Assembly (NCBI GenBank): GCA_002373995.1
Contig: DFLB01000056.1
Coordinates: forward strand, 58,845 to 122,844
DNA length: 64,000 bases
Origin: Bacteroidales bacterium UBA3630
GTDB lineage: Bacteria > Bacteroidota > Bacteroidia > Bacteroidales > P3
Direction: 5' to 3'
In this document: in pieces, positions 8,498-15,747 of the stretch
Layout: each line of letters begins with the position of its first letter
Position numbering within the stretch: the first letter of the stretch is position 1
Notes under the pieces: generated by a model
What the model saw: the letters and a program-made list of their open reading frames with translations, nothing else
What the model was told of the DNA's origin: nothing
Database searches by the model: none
Translations under genes and position numbers: made by a program

Positions 8498-8516
8498 CAT
8501 CCAAACCCACGAAACC

Positions 8517-8957
8517 ATGTACGACCAGTTGAAACTTGACAACCAGGTGTGCTTCCGCCTCTACACGGCGTCGAGGCTCATCACCCAGGCCTACCGTCCG
8601 TTGCTCGACCCGCTGGGGCTGACCTACCCGCAATACCTCGTCATGATGGTGCTGTGGGAGCAGGACAACCAGCTCGTCGGCGACCTCTGCCGGCACCTGA
8701 TGCTCGACACCAACACGCTCACCCCGCTGCTGCAACGCATGGAGAAAGAGGGCCTTGTGATACGCACACGCGGCATTGCCGATGGGCGGCAGACCTTAGT
8801 GAGCCTCACCAAGAAGGGGCTCCACCTCGAAGAGCAGGCCAAAGACATTCCCTCGTGCCTTGCCAAGAGCTGGCAGAGCGCCCCCATCGACGAACAGCAA
8901 GGCATCGCCTTTGTTGCCGCGCTTGACGCGATGATCAACTCTCTGAAAGAGAGATGA
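8517..8957 (+). CDS. ohrR: OhrR-like MarR-family organic-peroxide sensor
   Basis: 146 residues. The sequence LDNQVCFRLYTASR places Cys12 where OhrR repressors have their redox-sensing cysteine, followed by LGLTYPQYLVMMVLWE and the winged helix (LVGDLCRHLMLDTNTLTPLLQRMEKEGL is the recognition region, residues about 60-87). The frame is open upstream, but ATG 8517 is right for the family length. It is placed between a glutathione peroxidase and a radical SAM gene, so it probably represses this operon until oxidised by organic hydroperoxide. Its stop overlaps the next start (ATGA 8954-8957). Confidence 0.88.
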   Translation: MYDQLKLDNQVCFRLYTASRLITQAYRPLLDPLGLTYPQYLVMMVLWEQDNQLVGDLCRHLMLDTNTLTPLLQRMEKEGLVIRTRGIADGRQTLVSLTKKGLHLEEQAKDIPSCLAKSWQSAPIDEQQGIAFVAALDAMINSLKER

Positions 8958-10045
8958 AAGACCTGGCTGCCTTTATGACCGACAACCTGCGGAGCCTCGT
9001 ACAGACGGCCTATCGCAGCGTGTTGACCAACCCGCGCGAAGCCCGCTTTGCGCTACAGATGCAACGCATCATGACCCGTGGCGACAGACGGCGACGCCAA
9101 ATCCTTGAGAGAGAAGGGCTCGAGGTGCCGCCGTTCCTCATCTGCTCCATTGCCACCACCTGCAACCTGCAATGCAAAGGCTGCTACGCGCGCAACAACG
9201 GAATCGCCGGCGACACACCCACCAAACCGACGCTCACGCCCGAACAGTGGAACGCCCTCTTCACGGAGGCTGTCGACATGGGGTTCAGCGTGGCGCTGTT
9301 GGCCGGTGGCGAGCCGCTGACACGGCGCGACCTGCTGGAGCAGATAGCCAACGTGAAAGAGATGCTCTTCCCCGTCTTCACCAACGGGACGTTGATAGGG
9401 CCGCAATACGTGGAGTTTTTCCGCAAGCACCTCAACGTGATACCGGTCATCAGTCTTGAAGGCGATGCCGGCACCACTGACGACCGTCGAGGCGAGGGAG
9501 TCTACAAGCGTGCACTGCTGTCGATGCAGATGCTTGCCGACGCGGGCCTCTTCTTCGGCACGAGCATCACCGTCACCACAGCCAACATGCACGCCGTCAC
9601 AGCACCCGAATACATCGAGCAACTGCGCGCATTGGGATGCAAAATAGTGTTCTACGTGGAGTATGTGCCCATCGACGAGAGCACCCGTCACCTGGCCTTT
9701 GGCGACGACGAGGTGCAGTGGATGGAACAGACTGTCGACACCCTGCGCACGACGCACGACGACATAATCTTCGTTTCCTTCCCTGGCGACGAGAAGCTGC
9801 TCGACGGCTGCATGGCAGCCGGTCGCGGTTTCTTCCACATAGGCCCTGACGGGGCTGCCGAGCCCTGTCCCTTCTCGCCGCACAGCGACACCAATGCCGC
9901 GCGCGACGGCCTGCGCGCAGCACTGCGCTCTCCCCTATTCAGCAACCTGCGCAACGCCAGCGCTTTGGCATGGGAACACACTGGCGGATGCACCCTCTAC
10001 GAGCACCGCGACGAAGTCGAGGCCATGCTCGAATCAAAGCAGTAG
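8954..10045 (+). CDS. Radical SAM protein of the peroxide cluster
   Basis: 363 residues. The radical SAM cluster motif CNLQCKGC (CxxxCxxC) is near residue 72, followed by GGEPL (SAM binding) and a TIM-barrel-like pattern. Further cysteines in the last third (GCMAAGR, EPCPFSP, GGCTLYEH) could bind an auxiliary Fe-S cluster. The substrate is unknown. Translational coupling to the OhrR-like gene is clear from the 4-bp overlap. The 3' end overlaps the convergent SGNH gene by 12 bp. Confidence 0.85.
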   Translation: MKDLAAFMTDNLRSLVQTAYRSVLTNPREARFALQMQRIMTRGDRRRRQILEREGLEVPPFLICSIATTCNLQCKGCYARNNGIAGDTPTKPTLTPEQWNALFTEAVDMGFSVALLAGGEPLTRRDLLEQIANVKEMLFPVFTNGTLIGPQYVEFFRKHLNVIPVISLEGDAGTTDDRRGEGVYKRALLSMQMLADAGLFFGTSITVTTANMHAVTAPEYIEQLRALGCKIVFYVEYVPIDESTRHLAFGDDEVQWMEQTVDTLRTTHDDIIFVSFPGDEKLLDGCMAAGRGFFHIGPDGAAEPCPFSPHSDTNAARDGLRAALRSPLFSNLRNASALAWEHTGGCTLYEHRDEVEAMLESKQ

Positions 10046-11071
10046 TCTGTCACGGATGGCCGCCGCCACCGCGTCGGCCACAGCCCTGCGCCCCACCTGG
10101 TCATAGTGCTCGGTGGGGTATTCCTTATCGTTGAAATCCTCGTCACGCACGGATCCCTGGTTGTTGACCACCAGGACGCCCATAGCCTCGTAGCGCTGCT
10201 GCACAAAGCGGGCGTTGTCGTGGAGCAGCTGCAGCAGCTCGGGCCCGACGAGCTGGGCCATCTGGTCCTCATTGTCAGGCAGGATATGGAACACCGGCTG
10301 CCATCCGCGCTGGCGACACAGCTTGACGATGCGGTCGAGGTCGCGGATGCGGGGGTTGCGGTCGGTCACGGTAGTGGCAAAACACTTGATATAGTGGCAC
10401 GCCAGGCCTACGGTGTCGGCGTTGAGCCCCAAGCGGCACCCCTCGTCCCAGGTGTGGCTGTCCCACTCGGCGGCGTTGGTGTAGGGAAAAGGAGCGGGCA
10501 GGGAGAATGTCTGGTGGCGGATGCCACGACGCACGAGTGCCCAGCGCTCGTCTTCTTCCCAATGAGGATAGGCCTTGAAAGCCAGGAGCATGCGCTTATA
10601 CAGAGCCGGGGCGCGCTTCATGAGCACCTGCTCCTTGCGGAGCGGCACCTCGAGGTCAGACCATATCCATTCGCTGGTGAAAGAGCGCATATTGACTGTC
10701 ACAATGGCCGTGCCCACCTGGCTCGAACGCGGTATATTGGCCATGATGTCGTAGAAGACACCGGCATGGGTGGCATTCTTGGCGAGGTCGGCAACCTTGT
10801 GGCCCGGGAGCTGGTCGTCGATCATCTGGCAGATGGTGCGCTTGTCGGAATCACTCTCGCGATAATTGTGGTTCGACGACTCGCCGAGGTAGATCATATC
10901 CGCCCCTTCGACGAGAGGTTTCTGCGACAACTGCATCATGCCACAATGCTCCTCGAGGTCGCGCGAATAGAGGGTGTAGCGGTAGACGACATCGAGCACT
11001 ACCAATACTGCCAAGAGCGGCAGAGCCTTGAGCAACAGACGGCGGAGGGTATGGAGGGTGGTATGAGACAT
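10034..11071 (-). CDS. Membrane-anchored SGNH/DHHW-type protein, partner of the MBOAT acyltransferase
   Basis: 345 residues. One N-terminal membrane helix (about 14-34) is followed by an extracytoplasmic domain with MIYLGESSNHNY, resembling the GxS block of SGNH hydrolase/acyltransferases. MSHTTLHTL at 11071 is preferred over an upstream in-frame Met because it follows the MBOAT stop codon by one base. In AlgI/AlgJ- and DltB/DltD-like systems the MBOAT passes an acyl group across the membrane and such a partner transfers it to a polysaccharide or other surface polymer. The target here is unknown. Confidence 0.75.
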   Translation of the reverse strand: MSHTTLHTLRRLLLKALPLLAVLVVLDVVYRYTLYSRDLEEHCGMMQLSQKPLVEGADMIYLGESSNHNYRESDSDKRTICQMIDDQLPGHKVADLAKNATHAGVFYDIMANIPRSSQVGTAIVTVNMRSFTSEWIWSDLEVPLRKEQVLMKRAPALYKRMLLAFKAYPHWEEDERWALVRRGIRHQTFSLPAPFPYTNAAEWDSHTWDEGCRLGLNADTVGLACHYIKCFATTVTDRNPRIRDLDRIVKLCRQRGWQPVFHILPDNEDQMAQLVGPELLQLLHDNARFVQQRYEAMGVLVVNNQGSVRDEDFNDKEYPTEHYDQVGRRAVADAVAAAIRDRLLL

Positions 11072-11072
11072 G

Positions 11073-12494
11073 TCAGAACTGGAAATAGATGAAAGGATAA
11101 TGCTCGACCGAGGAGAAAGCGATGACGCCGAAGAGCAACAGCGCATAGACAGCCCAGCGGACGACGCCATGCTGGCGCGAGCACCAGCTGTCGAAACGCG
11201 AACGGCGCGTCAGCAGGTCGGAGAGGACGAAGAGCGCCAATCCAATCCAAACGGCAGGGGCCACCTGCAGGCTCTCGGTGCCAGAGGCGTTGTGCCAGAG
11301 GGCGCTGAAGAGGCTGCGCAGGCTATCCAGCGACGGCGCACGGAAGATGGTCCACAGGAAAGTGACCACGATGAAAGTCTTGGCAATGTTCAGCAAACGG
11401 ATGACGGTCCGGGCCCCAGAGCCCTTCAGCCGGTCGAAGAGATGCACGTGGCGCAGGCCGCGCTCCACAATGAGCAGCAGCCCATAGGCGAAGCCCCAGA
11501 GCATGAAGGTCCAGTTGGCGCCGTGCCAGATGCCGCACACCGTGAAGACAATCAACGTGTTGAGCATCCACCTCGGCAGCGGCACACGGCTGCCGCCAAG
11601 GGGGATATAGAGATAGTCGCGGAACCAGGTGGAGAGCGAGATATGCCAGCGGTGCCAGAACTCGCGGACGCTGTCGGAAAGATAAGGTGTGCGGAAATTG
11701 TCGGTCAAGGTAAATCCCATAGTCAAGGCACATCCGAGGGCGATGGTGGAATAGCCAAAGAAGTCGCCATAGATTTGGAAGGAATAGAAGACCATGCCGA
11801 GCAGGAGGTCAGCGCGGCTGTAGAGCTGCGGATTGTCGTAAATGCGGTCGACATAGACGCCGAGATTGTCGGCGACAGCCATTTTCAGAAACAGACCAAA
11901 GAGAATGAGTTTCAATCCATTGGCAATATTCTCGTAGCGCAGAGGCTTCTCCTCGTGCAACTGCCGGAGGAGGTTCTGCGGGCGCTCGATGGGGCCGGTG
12001 ACGAGCTGGGGATAGAACATGACGTAGAGCGAATAGTAGCCGAAATGACGCTCGGCGCGCTGCTGGCCACGGTAGACCTCGATGACATAGCTCAGGCTTT
12101 GGAAGGTATGGAAGGAGAGGCCGATGGGGAGGATGATATTCAGAGCCTTGGAGGGATGCGCCCAGCCGAAATGCTGCGCCAGGGCGACGAGGTTGGCACT
12201 GCAGAAATTGAGATACTTGAAGATGAAAAGCACGAGACAGGTGGAGACGATACTCACCACGAGGCAGGTGCGCTTCTTGGCAGGGGCATCGGCCCAGCGC
12301 TCGATGAGGAGGCCGGCGCTGTAGTCTATAGCAATGGTTACGAGGAGTATAAAGATATACTTGGGGATGAACCACATGTAGAAGAAGCAGCTGGCGGCAA
12401 GGAGCAAGAGCCAACGGAAGCGGTGCGGCAGGAGGTAGAAGAGCAGCGTGACCGTCGGGAAGAAGAGGAGGAACTCTATCGAGTTAAAGAGCAT
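11073..12494 (-). CDS. MBOAT family membrane-bound O-acyltransferase (AlgI-like)
   Basis: 473 residues with about ten membrane helices. The conserved MBOAT region is clear: SVREFWHRWHISLSTWFRDY, YIPLGGSR and CGIWHGANWTFMLWG (the family's His is in WHG, near residue 323). It probably acetylates or acylates an exported surface glycan together with the adjacent SGNH protein, whose start follows its stop codon directly (TGACATG). A TATCTTTG box 56 bp upstream is the likely promoter. Confidence 0.93.
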   Translation of the reverse strand: MLFNSIEFLLFFPTVTLLFYLLPHRFRWLLLLAASCFFYMWFIPKYIFILLVTIAIDYSAGLLIERWADAPAKKRTCLVVSIVSTCLVLFIFKYLNFCSANLVALAQHFGWAHPSKALNIILPIGLSFHTFQSLSYVIEVYRGQQRAERHFGYYSLYVMFYPQLVTGPIERPQNLLRQLHEEKPLRYENIANGLKLILFGLFLKMAVADNLGVYVDRIYDNPQLYSRADLLLGMVFYSFQIYGDFFGYSTIALGCALTMGFTLTDNFRTPYLSDSVREFWHRWHISLSTWFRDYLYIPLGGSRVPLPRWMLNTLIVFTVCGIWHGANWTFMLWGFAYGLLLIVERGLRHVHLFDRLKGSGARTVIRLLNIAKTFIVVTFLWTIFRAPSLDSLRSLFSALWHNASGTESLQVAPAVWIGLALFVLSDLLTRRSRFDSWCSRQHGVVRWAVYALLLFGVIAFSSVEHYPFIYFQF

Positions 12495-12549
12495 ATTAAA
12501 AACAGATTGTCAATAATTTAATCACATATCACACACATGATTCCATCTG

Positions 12550-12557
12550 CAAAGATA
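12550..12557 (-). promoter_or_regulatory. -7 box (TATCTTTG) for the MBOAT/SGNH operon
   Basis: Minus-strand TATCTTTG 56 bp upstream of ATG 12494; -33 element not clear. Confidence 0.6.
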
Positions 12558-12610
12558 CGTTTTTTATTGACAATCTGCTCCTAAAAAAGCCGAAAAAAGA
12601 GAGGCTTCAG

Positions 12611-13006
12611 TCAGTCGTCGGCAGAGGAGGGATAGAACTCGGCGTTGTTGACGGCTTGCTTGATGCGTTCGCTGGGGCGGAAGTTGAGGTTGACATTCTT
12701 GATGCAATCGACGGAGACATCCTCGGCGGCATCGCAGCCTGAGCTGTTGATGGTCAGCGAGAACGATCCGAGTTCGCCCACCTTGACGGTATGGCCGTTG
12801 AGGAGGTTGCGGATCAATATTTTCTCAAACTGGTGGATAGAGAATTCAGCTTCCTTGGGTGTCATCGTCGTCTCCTCGGAGAGCTGGCGCGCCACCTCGC
12901 GTTCGTCGAGCAAACCAAGGCTTTTGAGCACGGCGTAGTAACGGCGGCCACCGCTGCGTGGACTACGGGGGTCCACTTTTGGGACCACATTGAAACATAG
13001 TGACAT
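12611..13006 (-). CDS. HU-family histone-like DNA-binding protein
   Basis: 131 residues. It fits the Bacteroidota-type HU-related family: a short beta N-terminus (FNVVPKVDPR), the helical dimerisation part (REVARQLSEETTMTPKEAEFSIHQFEKILIRNLLNGHTVKVGELGSFSL), an altered arm, and FRPSERIKQAV. It probably bends or wraps DNA. The closest upstream promoter box is at 13202-13209, which would give an unusually long leader of about 190 nt containing a strong hairpin. Confidence 0.88.
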   Translation of the reverse strand: MSLCFNVVPKVDPRSPRSGGRRYYAVLKSLGLLDEREVARQLSEETTMTPKEAEFSIHQFEKILIRNLLNGHTVKVGELGSFSLTINSSGCDAAEDVSVDCIKNVNLNFRPSERIKQAVNNAEFYPSSADD

Positions 13007-13073
13007 ATCTACTTGGTTTAATAGTTGATTATTGATATAAACGGCATTTCAGTTTTTTTATTGCCCGAGGCGA

Positions 13074-13152
13074 TGCGGCGGTGTTTGATTTGGAACCTGC
13101 GCCGGCAGCCTGCCGCCCGGCGAGAGCCGGCAGCAGACCGCCGCACAAGTTC
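13074..13152 (-). ncRNA. Long GC-rich hairpin with an alternative pairing, upstream of the HU-like gene
   Basis: On the minus strand GAACTTGTGC (from 13152) pairs with GCGCAGGTTC (ending 13093) and the pairing continues inward through GGCGG/CTGCC, TCTGCTG/CGGCAGG and CCGGC/GCCGG to a TCTC loop. This is about 27 pairs with two single-base bulges. The segment TGCGGCGGT within the left arm can instead pair perfectly with ACCGCCGCA at 13074-13082 just downstream. Two exclusive folds in a long leader suggest a regulatory RNA or an independent small RNA. It did not match any RNA family I know well. Confidence 0.5.
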
Positions 13153-13201
13153 TCAACACACAATTAATAAAAACACGCATCGCTGTGAGCATTTATCGTT
13201 G

Positions 13202-13209
13202 CAAAGATA
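13202..13209 (-). promoter_or_regulatory. -7 box (TATCTTTG) giving a long leader to the HU-like gene
   Basis: Minus-strand TATCTTTG; transcription would start near 13195, about 190 nt before ATG 13006. Confidence 0.6.
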
Positions 13210-13371
13210 GCGCAAAAAGGGAGAATGGCAAAATAATAATTGTTAAATCGGGCAAGCCAAGAGAGCATTGCGAGTACAAGCTCTTCACCTTTGCAAGAAA
13301 GGCACGAGCGGCGACGGGCTGCAAAAAGTGGAAAAGAGGTGCGGGAAGAGACTAAATTTGCGTTGCGGGCG
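13210..13371. other. Intergenic stretch between HU-like and TIGR04076 genes; nothing recognised
   Basis: The 3' flank of the TIGR04076 gene and the region upstream of the HU promoter. I see no convincing ORF, terminator or repeat in it. Confidence 0.5.
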
Positions 13372-13671
13372 TTATATGCGTTCGAGGAGGAAGCTTACGG
13401 GGCGGAAGCCGTCGTTGCAGGAGATGAAGGCAGAATGGGGGTTGCGCATCCAGCCGTCGTAAAAATTGCCGCGTCCGGCAGCGAGTTCGGCGACGAACCA
13501 TTGCATGCTTTCCCAAGCGCTTGGGCAGAAGCCTTCGGGCTTCATCCCGTTGCGGCTGATCCAGACCTGGCCTTCGAGCACATCGCAAGAGTGCTCGATG
13601 GGGTTCTCATAGATGGCTTGCAGGTCCTTGTAGTCGGCCTTGCGGATGGCGGTTATCTTGATGTCGAACAT
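13372..13671 (-). CDS. TIGR04076 family protein
   Basis: 99 residues starting MFDIKITAI. The pattern CDVLEGQVW, then EGFCPSAWESM and a C-terminal CNDGFRPVSF is typical of the TIGR04076 family, small proteins with conserved cysteines and no known function. ATG 13671 is chosen because a TATCTTTG -7 box is 21 bp upstream at 13693-13700; the upstream Met of the open frame would lie within that box. Confidence 0.85.
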   Translation of the reverse strand: MFDIKITAIRKADYKDLQAIYENPIEHSCDVLEGQVWISRNGMKPEGFCPSAWESMQWFVAELAAGRGNFYDGWMRNPHSAFISCNDGFRPVSFLLERI

Positions 13672-13692
13672 AGTATCCTGTTTTTGGGAGTG

Positions 13693-13700
13693 CAAAGATA
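13693..13700 (-). promoter_or_regulatory. -7 box (TATCTTTG) for the TIGR04076 gene
   Basis: Minus-strand TATCTTTG 21 bp upstream of ATG 13671. Confidence 0.6.
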
Positions 13701-13814
13701 CGATATTTTTTTGACATCGCGGGGGAGAGAGCGTGCCCGCAGGAGAGGAAAAAGGGTGCGAACGCCGATATCAGGAGCTGGTTTACAGGACGATACAAAA
13801 TAGATTGATTTTTT

Positions 13815-13846
13815 TTTGGCCAGTATTAAAATTCTTCTTACTTTTG
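13815..13846 (+). promoter_or_regulatory. Complete Bacteroidota promoter of the DUF1846 gene
   Basis: TTTG at 13815-13818, 20-bp spacer, TACTTTTG at 13839-13846; start codon at 13888. Confidence 0.8.
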
Positions 13847-13887
13847 TATCCCGTATTTTTGTTAATCAACATATACAAATTATCATT

Positions 13888-15351
13888 ATGAAATACGGGT
13901 TTGACAACGAAAAGTATCTTCGGATACAATCAGAACACATCAAGGAGAGAATTGGCAAGTTTGGCAACAAGCTTTATTTGGAGTTTGGGGGTAAATTGTT
14001 TGACGATTACCATGCCAGCCGCGTGCTGCCGGGGTTTGAGCCTGACAGCAAGTTGAAGATGCTGACGCAGCTGAAGGACGACGCGGAGATAGTCATTGTG
14101 ATCAGCGCGGTGGATATCGAGAAGAACAAGGTGCGCGGGGACCTGGGTATCACCTACGACGAGGATGTGCTGCGCCTGCGCGAAGTGTTTATGGAGCGCG
14201 GCTTTGTGGTGAACAGTGTTGTCATCACCCACTACAGCGGACAGCGCAGTGCGACGGCCTACCGCGAGCGCTTAGAGCGCATGGGCATCAACGTCTGCTA
14301 TCATTATATTATAGAGGGCTACCCTACCAACGTGGAGCTGATAGCGTCAGAGGAGGGTTTTGGGAAGAACGACTATGTGGAGACCACGCGTCCGCTGGTT
14401 GTCGTCACGGCACCCGGGCCAGGCAGCGGGAAGATGGCAGTGTGCCTGAGCCAGCTGTATCACGAGAACCGGCGCGGCATCAAGGCCGGCTATGCCAAGT
14501 TTGAGACGTTCCCCATCTGGAGCATACCGCTGAAGCACCCTGTCAACATCGCATACGAGGCTGCCACCGCCGACTTGAACGATGTGAACATGATAGACCC
14601 CTTCCACCTGGAAGCCTACGGGAAGACTGCTGTCAACTATAACCGCGACATAGAGATCTTTCCTGTGCTGAACGCCATATTTGAAGGCATCTATGGCGAG
14701 AACCCGTACAAGTCGCCCACCGACATGGGTGTCAACATGGCCGGTTTCTGCATCAGCGACGACGCGGTGTGCTGCCAGGCCTCGAAGGACGAGATCATCC
14801 GGCGCTACTACACGGCCCTGTGCGACTATGCCGTCGGCAAGTCGAGCCAGAGCGAGGTGAACAAGATAGCCCTGCTGATGAAGCAGGCCAAGATTACCAC
14901 CGACGACCGACGCACCACGGTGGCCGCCAAGCAGCGCCGAGACCAGGAGGGCGTGCCTGCCGCCGCCATCGAGCTGGCCGACGGCACCATTATCACGGCC
15001 AAGACGAGCGACCTGCTCGGCGCCTGTGCCGCCCTGTTGCTCAACGCGTTGAAGCACCTGGCCGGCATAGACCACGACGTGAAGCTGATCTCGCAGAAGA
15101 TGATAGAGCCCATCCAGCACACGAAGGTGTCGATGCTGCACGGCAGCAATCCGCGTTTGCATACCGACGAGGTGCTGGTCACGCTGTCGATTTTGAGCCT
15201 GCTGGACGACAACTGCCGCCGCGCCCTCGACTGCCTGCCCTTGTTAGATGGTTGCCAGGCACATACGACGGTGATGGCCAGTGAGGTGGACCGCAAGATA
15301 TTCAAGAAGCTTGGCGTCGGCCTCACCTCGGAACCGGTGCGCAAAGTGTGA
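13888..15351 (+). CDS. DUF1846 (UPF0371) family protein
   Basis: 487 residues, the full length of the family. It begins MKYGFDNEKYLRIQSEHI and contains LYLEFGGKLFDDYHASRVLPGF and TAPGPGSGKMAVCLSQLYHE, a phosphate-binding-looking Gly-rich loop that is a hallmark of UPF0371. Members have solved structures but no agreed function. ATG 13888 is taken because the well-formed promoter lies between it and the upstream in-frame Met. A strong hairpin follows the stop. Confidence 0.92.
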   Translation: MKYGFDNEKYLRIQSEHIKERIGKFGNKLYLEFGGKLFDDYHASRVLPGFEPDSKLKMLTQLKDDAEIVIVISAVDIEKNKVRGDLGITYDEDVLRLREVFMERGFVVNSVVITHYSGQRSATAYRERLERMGINVCYHYIIEGYPTNVELIASEEGFGKNDYVETTRPLVVVTAPGPGSGKMAVCLSQLYHENRRGIKAGYAKFETFPIWSIPLKHPVNIAYEAATADLNDVNMIDPFHLEAYGKTAVNYNRDIEIFPVLNAIFEGIYGENPYKSPTDMGVNMAGFCISDDAVCCQASKDEIIRRYYTALCDYAVGKSSQSEVNKIALLMKQAKITTDDRRTTVAAKQRRDQEGVPAAAIELADGTIITAKTSDLLGACAALLLNALKHLAGIDHDVKLISQKMIEPIQHTKVSMLHGSNPRLHTDEVLVTLSILSLLDDNCRRALDCLPLLDGCQAHTTVMASEVDRKIFKKLGVGLTSEPVRKV

Positions 15352-15378
15352 GACGGCCTTTAAAAAAGGGGAAAAAGC

Positions 15379-15405
15379 AAGGGCCTCCTGAAGCAGGAGG
15401 CCCTT
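15379..15405. terminator. Bidirectional terminator between DUF1846 and tRNA-Glu
   Basis: Stem AAGGGCCTCCTG (15379-15390) with CAGGAGGCCCTT (15394-15405). T-rich tracts lie on both sides (TTTT to 15407 on plus; A-rich 15361-15377 read as U on minus), so it can serve both converging transcripts. Confidence 0.85.
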
Positions 15406-15406
15406 T

Positions 15407-15483
15407 TGGTACCGCATATCAGAGTCGAACTGATGATCTTCTGCGTGAGAGGCAGATGTCCTGGACCACTAGACGAATGCGGC
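15407..15483 (-). tRNA. tRNA-Glu (anticodon CUC), CCA encoded
   Basis: Minus-strand cloverleaf: acceptor GCCGCAT/ATGCGGT, D arm with TAGTGG, anticodon stem TCTGC/GCAGA with loop CTCTCAC (anticodon CTC), T loop GTTCGACTC, discriminator A followed by an encoded CCA. A -7 box lies 23 bp upstream. Confidence 0.93.
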
Positions 15484-15506
15484 AGTTCTTAGCTTGAAAT
15501 CGGGTG

Positions 15507-15514
15507 CAAAGGTA
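15507..15514 (-). promoter_or_regulatory. -7 box (TACCTTTG) for tRNA-Glu
   Basis: Minus-strand TACCTTTG 23 bp upstream of the mature tRNA 5' end. Confidence 0.65.
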
Positions 15515-15656
15515 CAAACATTTTTGAAACTGACCAAATATTTTTTCAGATTATTTCTTTTACCACTGGTAATCAACACTATAAAAATCGTCACCGCAGC
15601 ATGGGAAAGCGTTCAACAGGGGTTCCATAGGCACCAAAGACATCGTTTTTACCCCT

Positions 15657-15747
15657 ATGCCTTGTTGATGCCTACCTTATGCCTACCTTATGCCTACCTA
15701 ATGCTTACCTAATGCCTACCTAATGCTTACCTAATGCTTACCTAATG
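15657..15747. repeat. 11-bp tandem array C (core ATGCYTA), 8 units
   Basis: Units begin at 15657 (degenerate), 15668, 15679, 15690, 15701, 15712, 15723 and 15734, each ATGCCTA or ATGCTTA plus CCTT or CCTA, exactly 11 bp apart, with a partial ATGCTTT at 15745. The array runs through the stop codon of the ygiQ-like gene and encodes its last residues. It lies about 140 bp upstream of the tRNA-Glu promoter. Confidence 0.93.

Noticed and set aside
13093..13152. SRP RNA (4.5S) or tmRNA at the HU leader hairpin
   Set aside because: The conserved SRP apical motif and tmRNA tRNA-like ends are absent; only a generic rod-like hairpin is supported.
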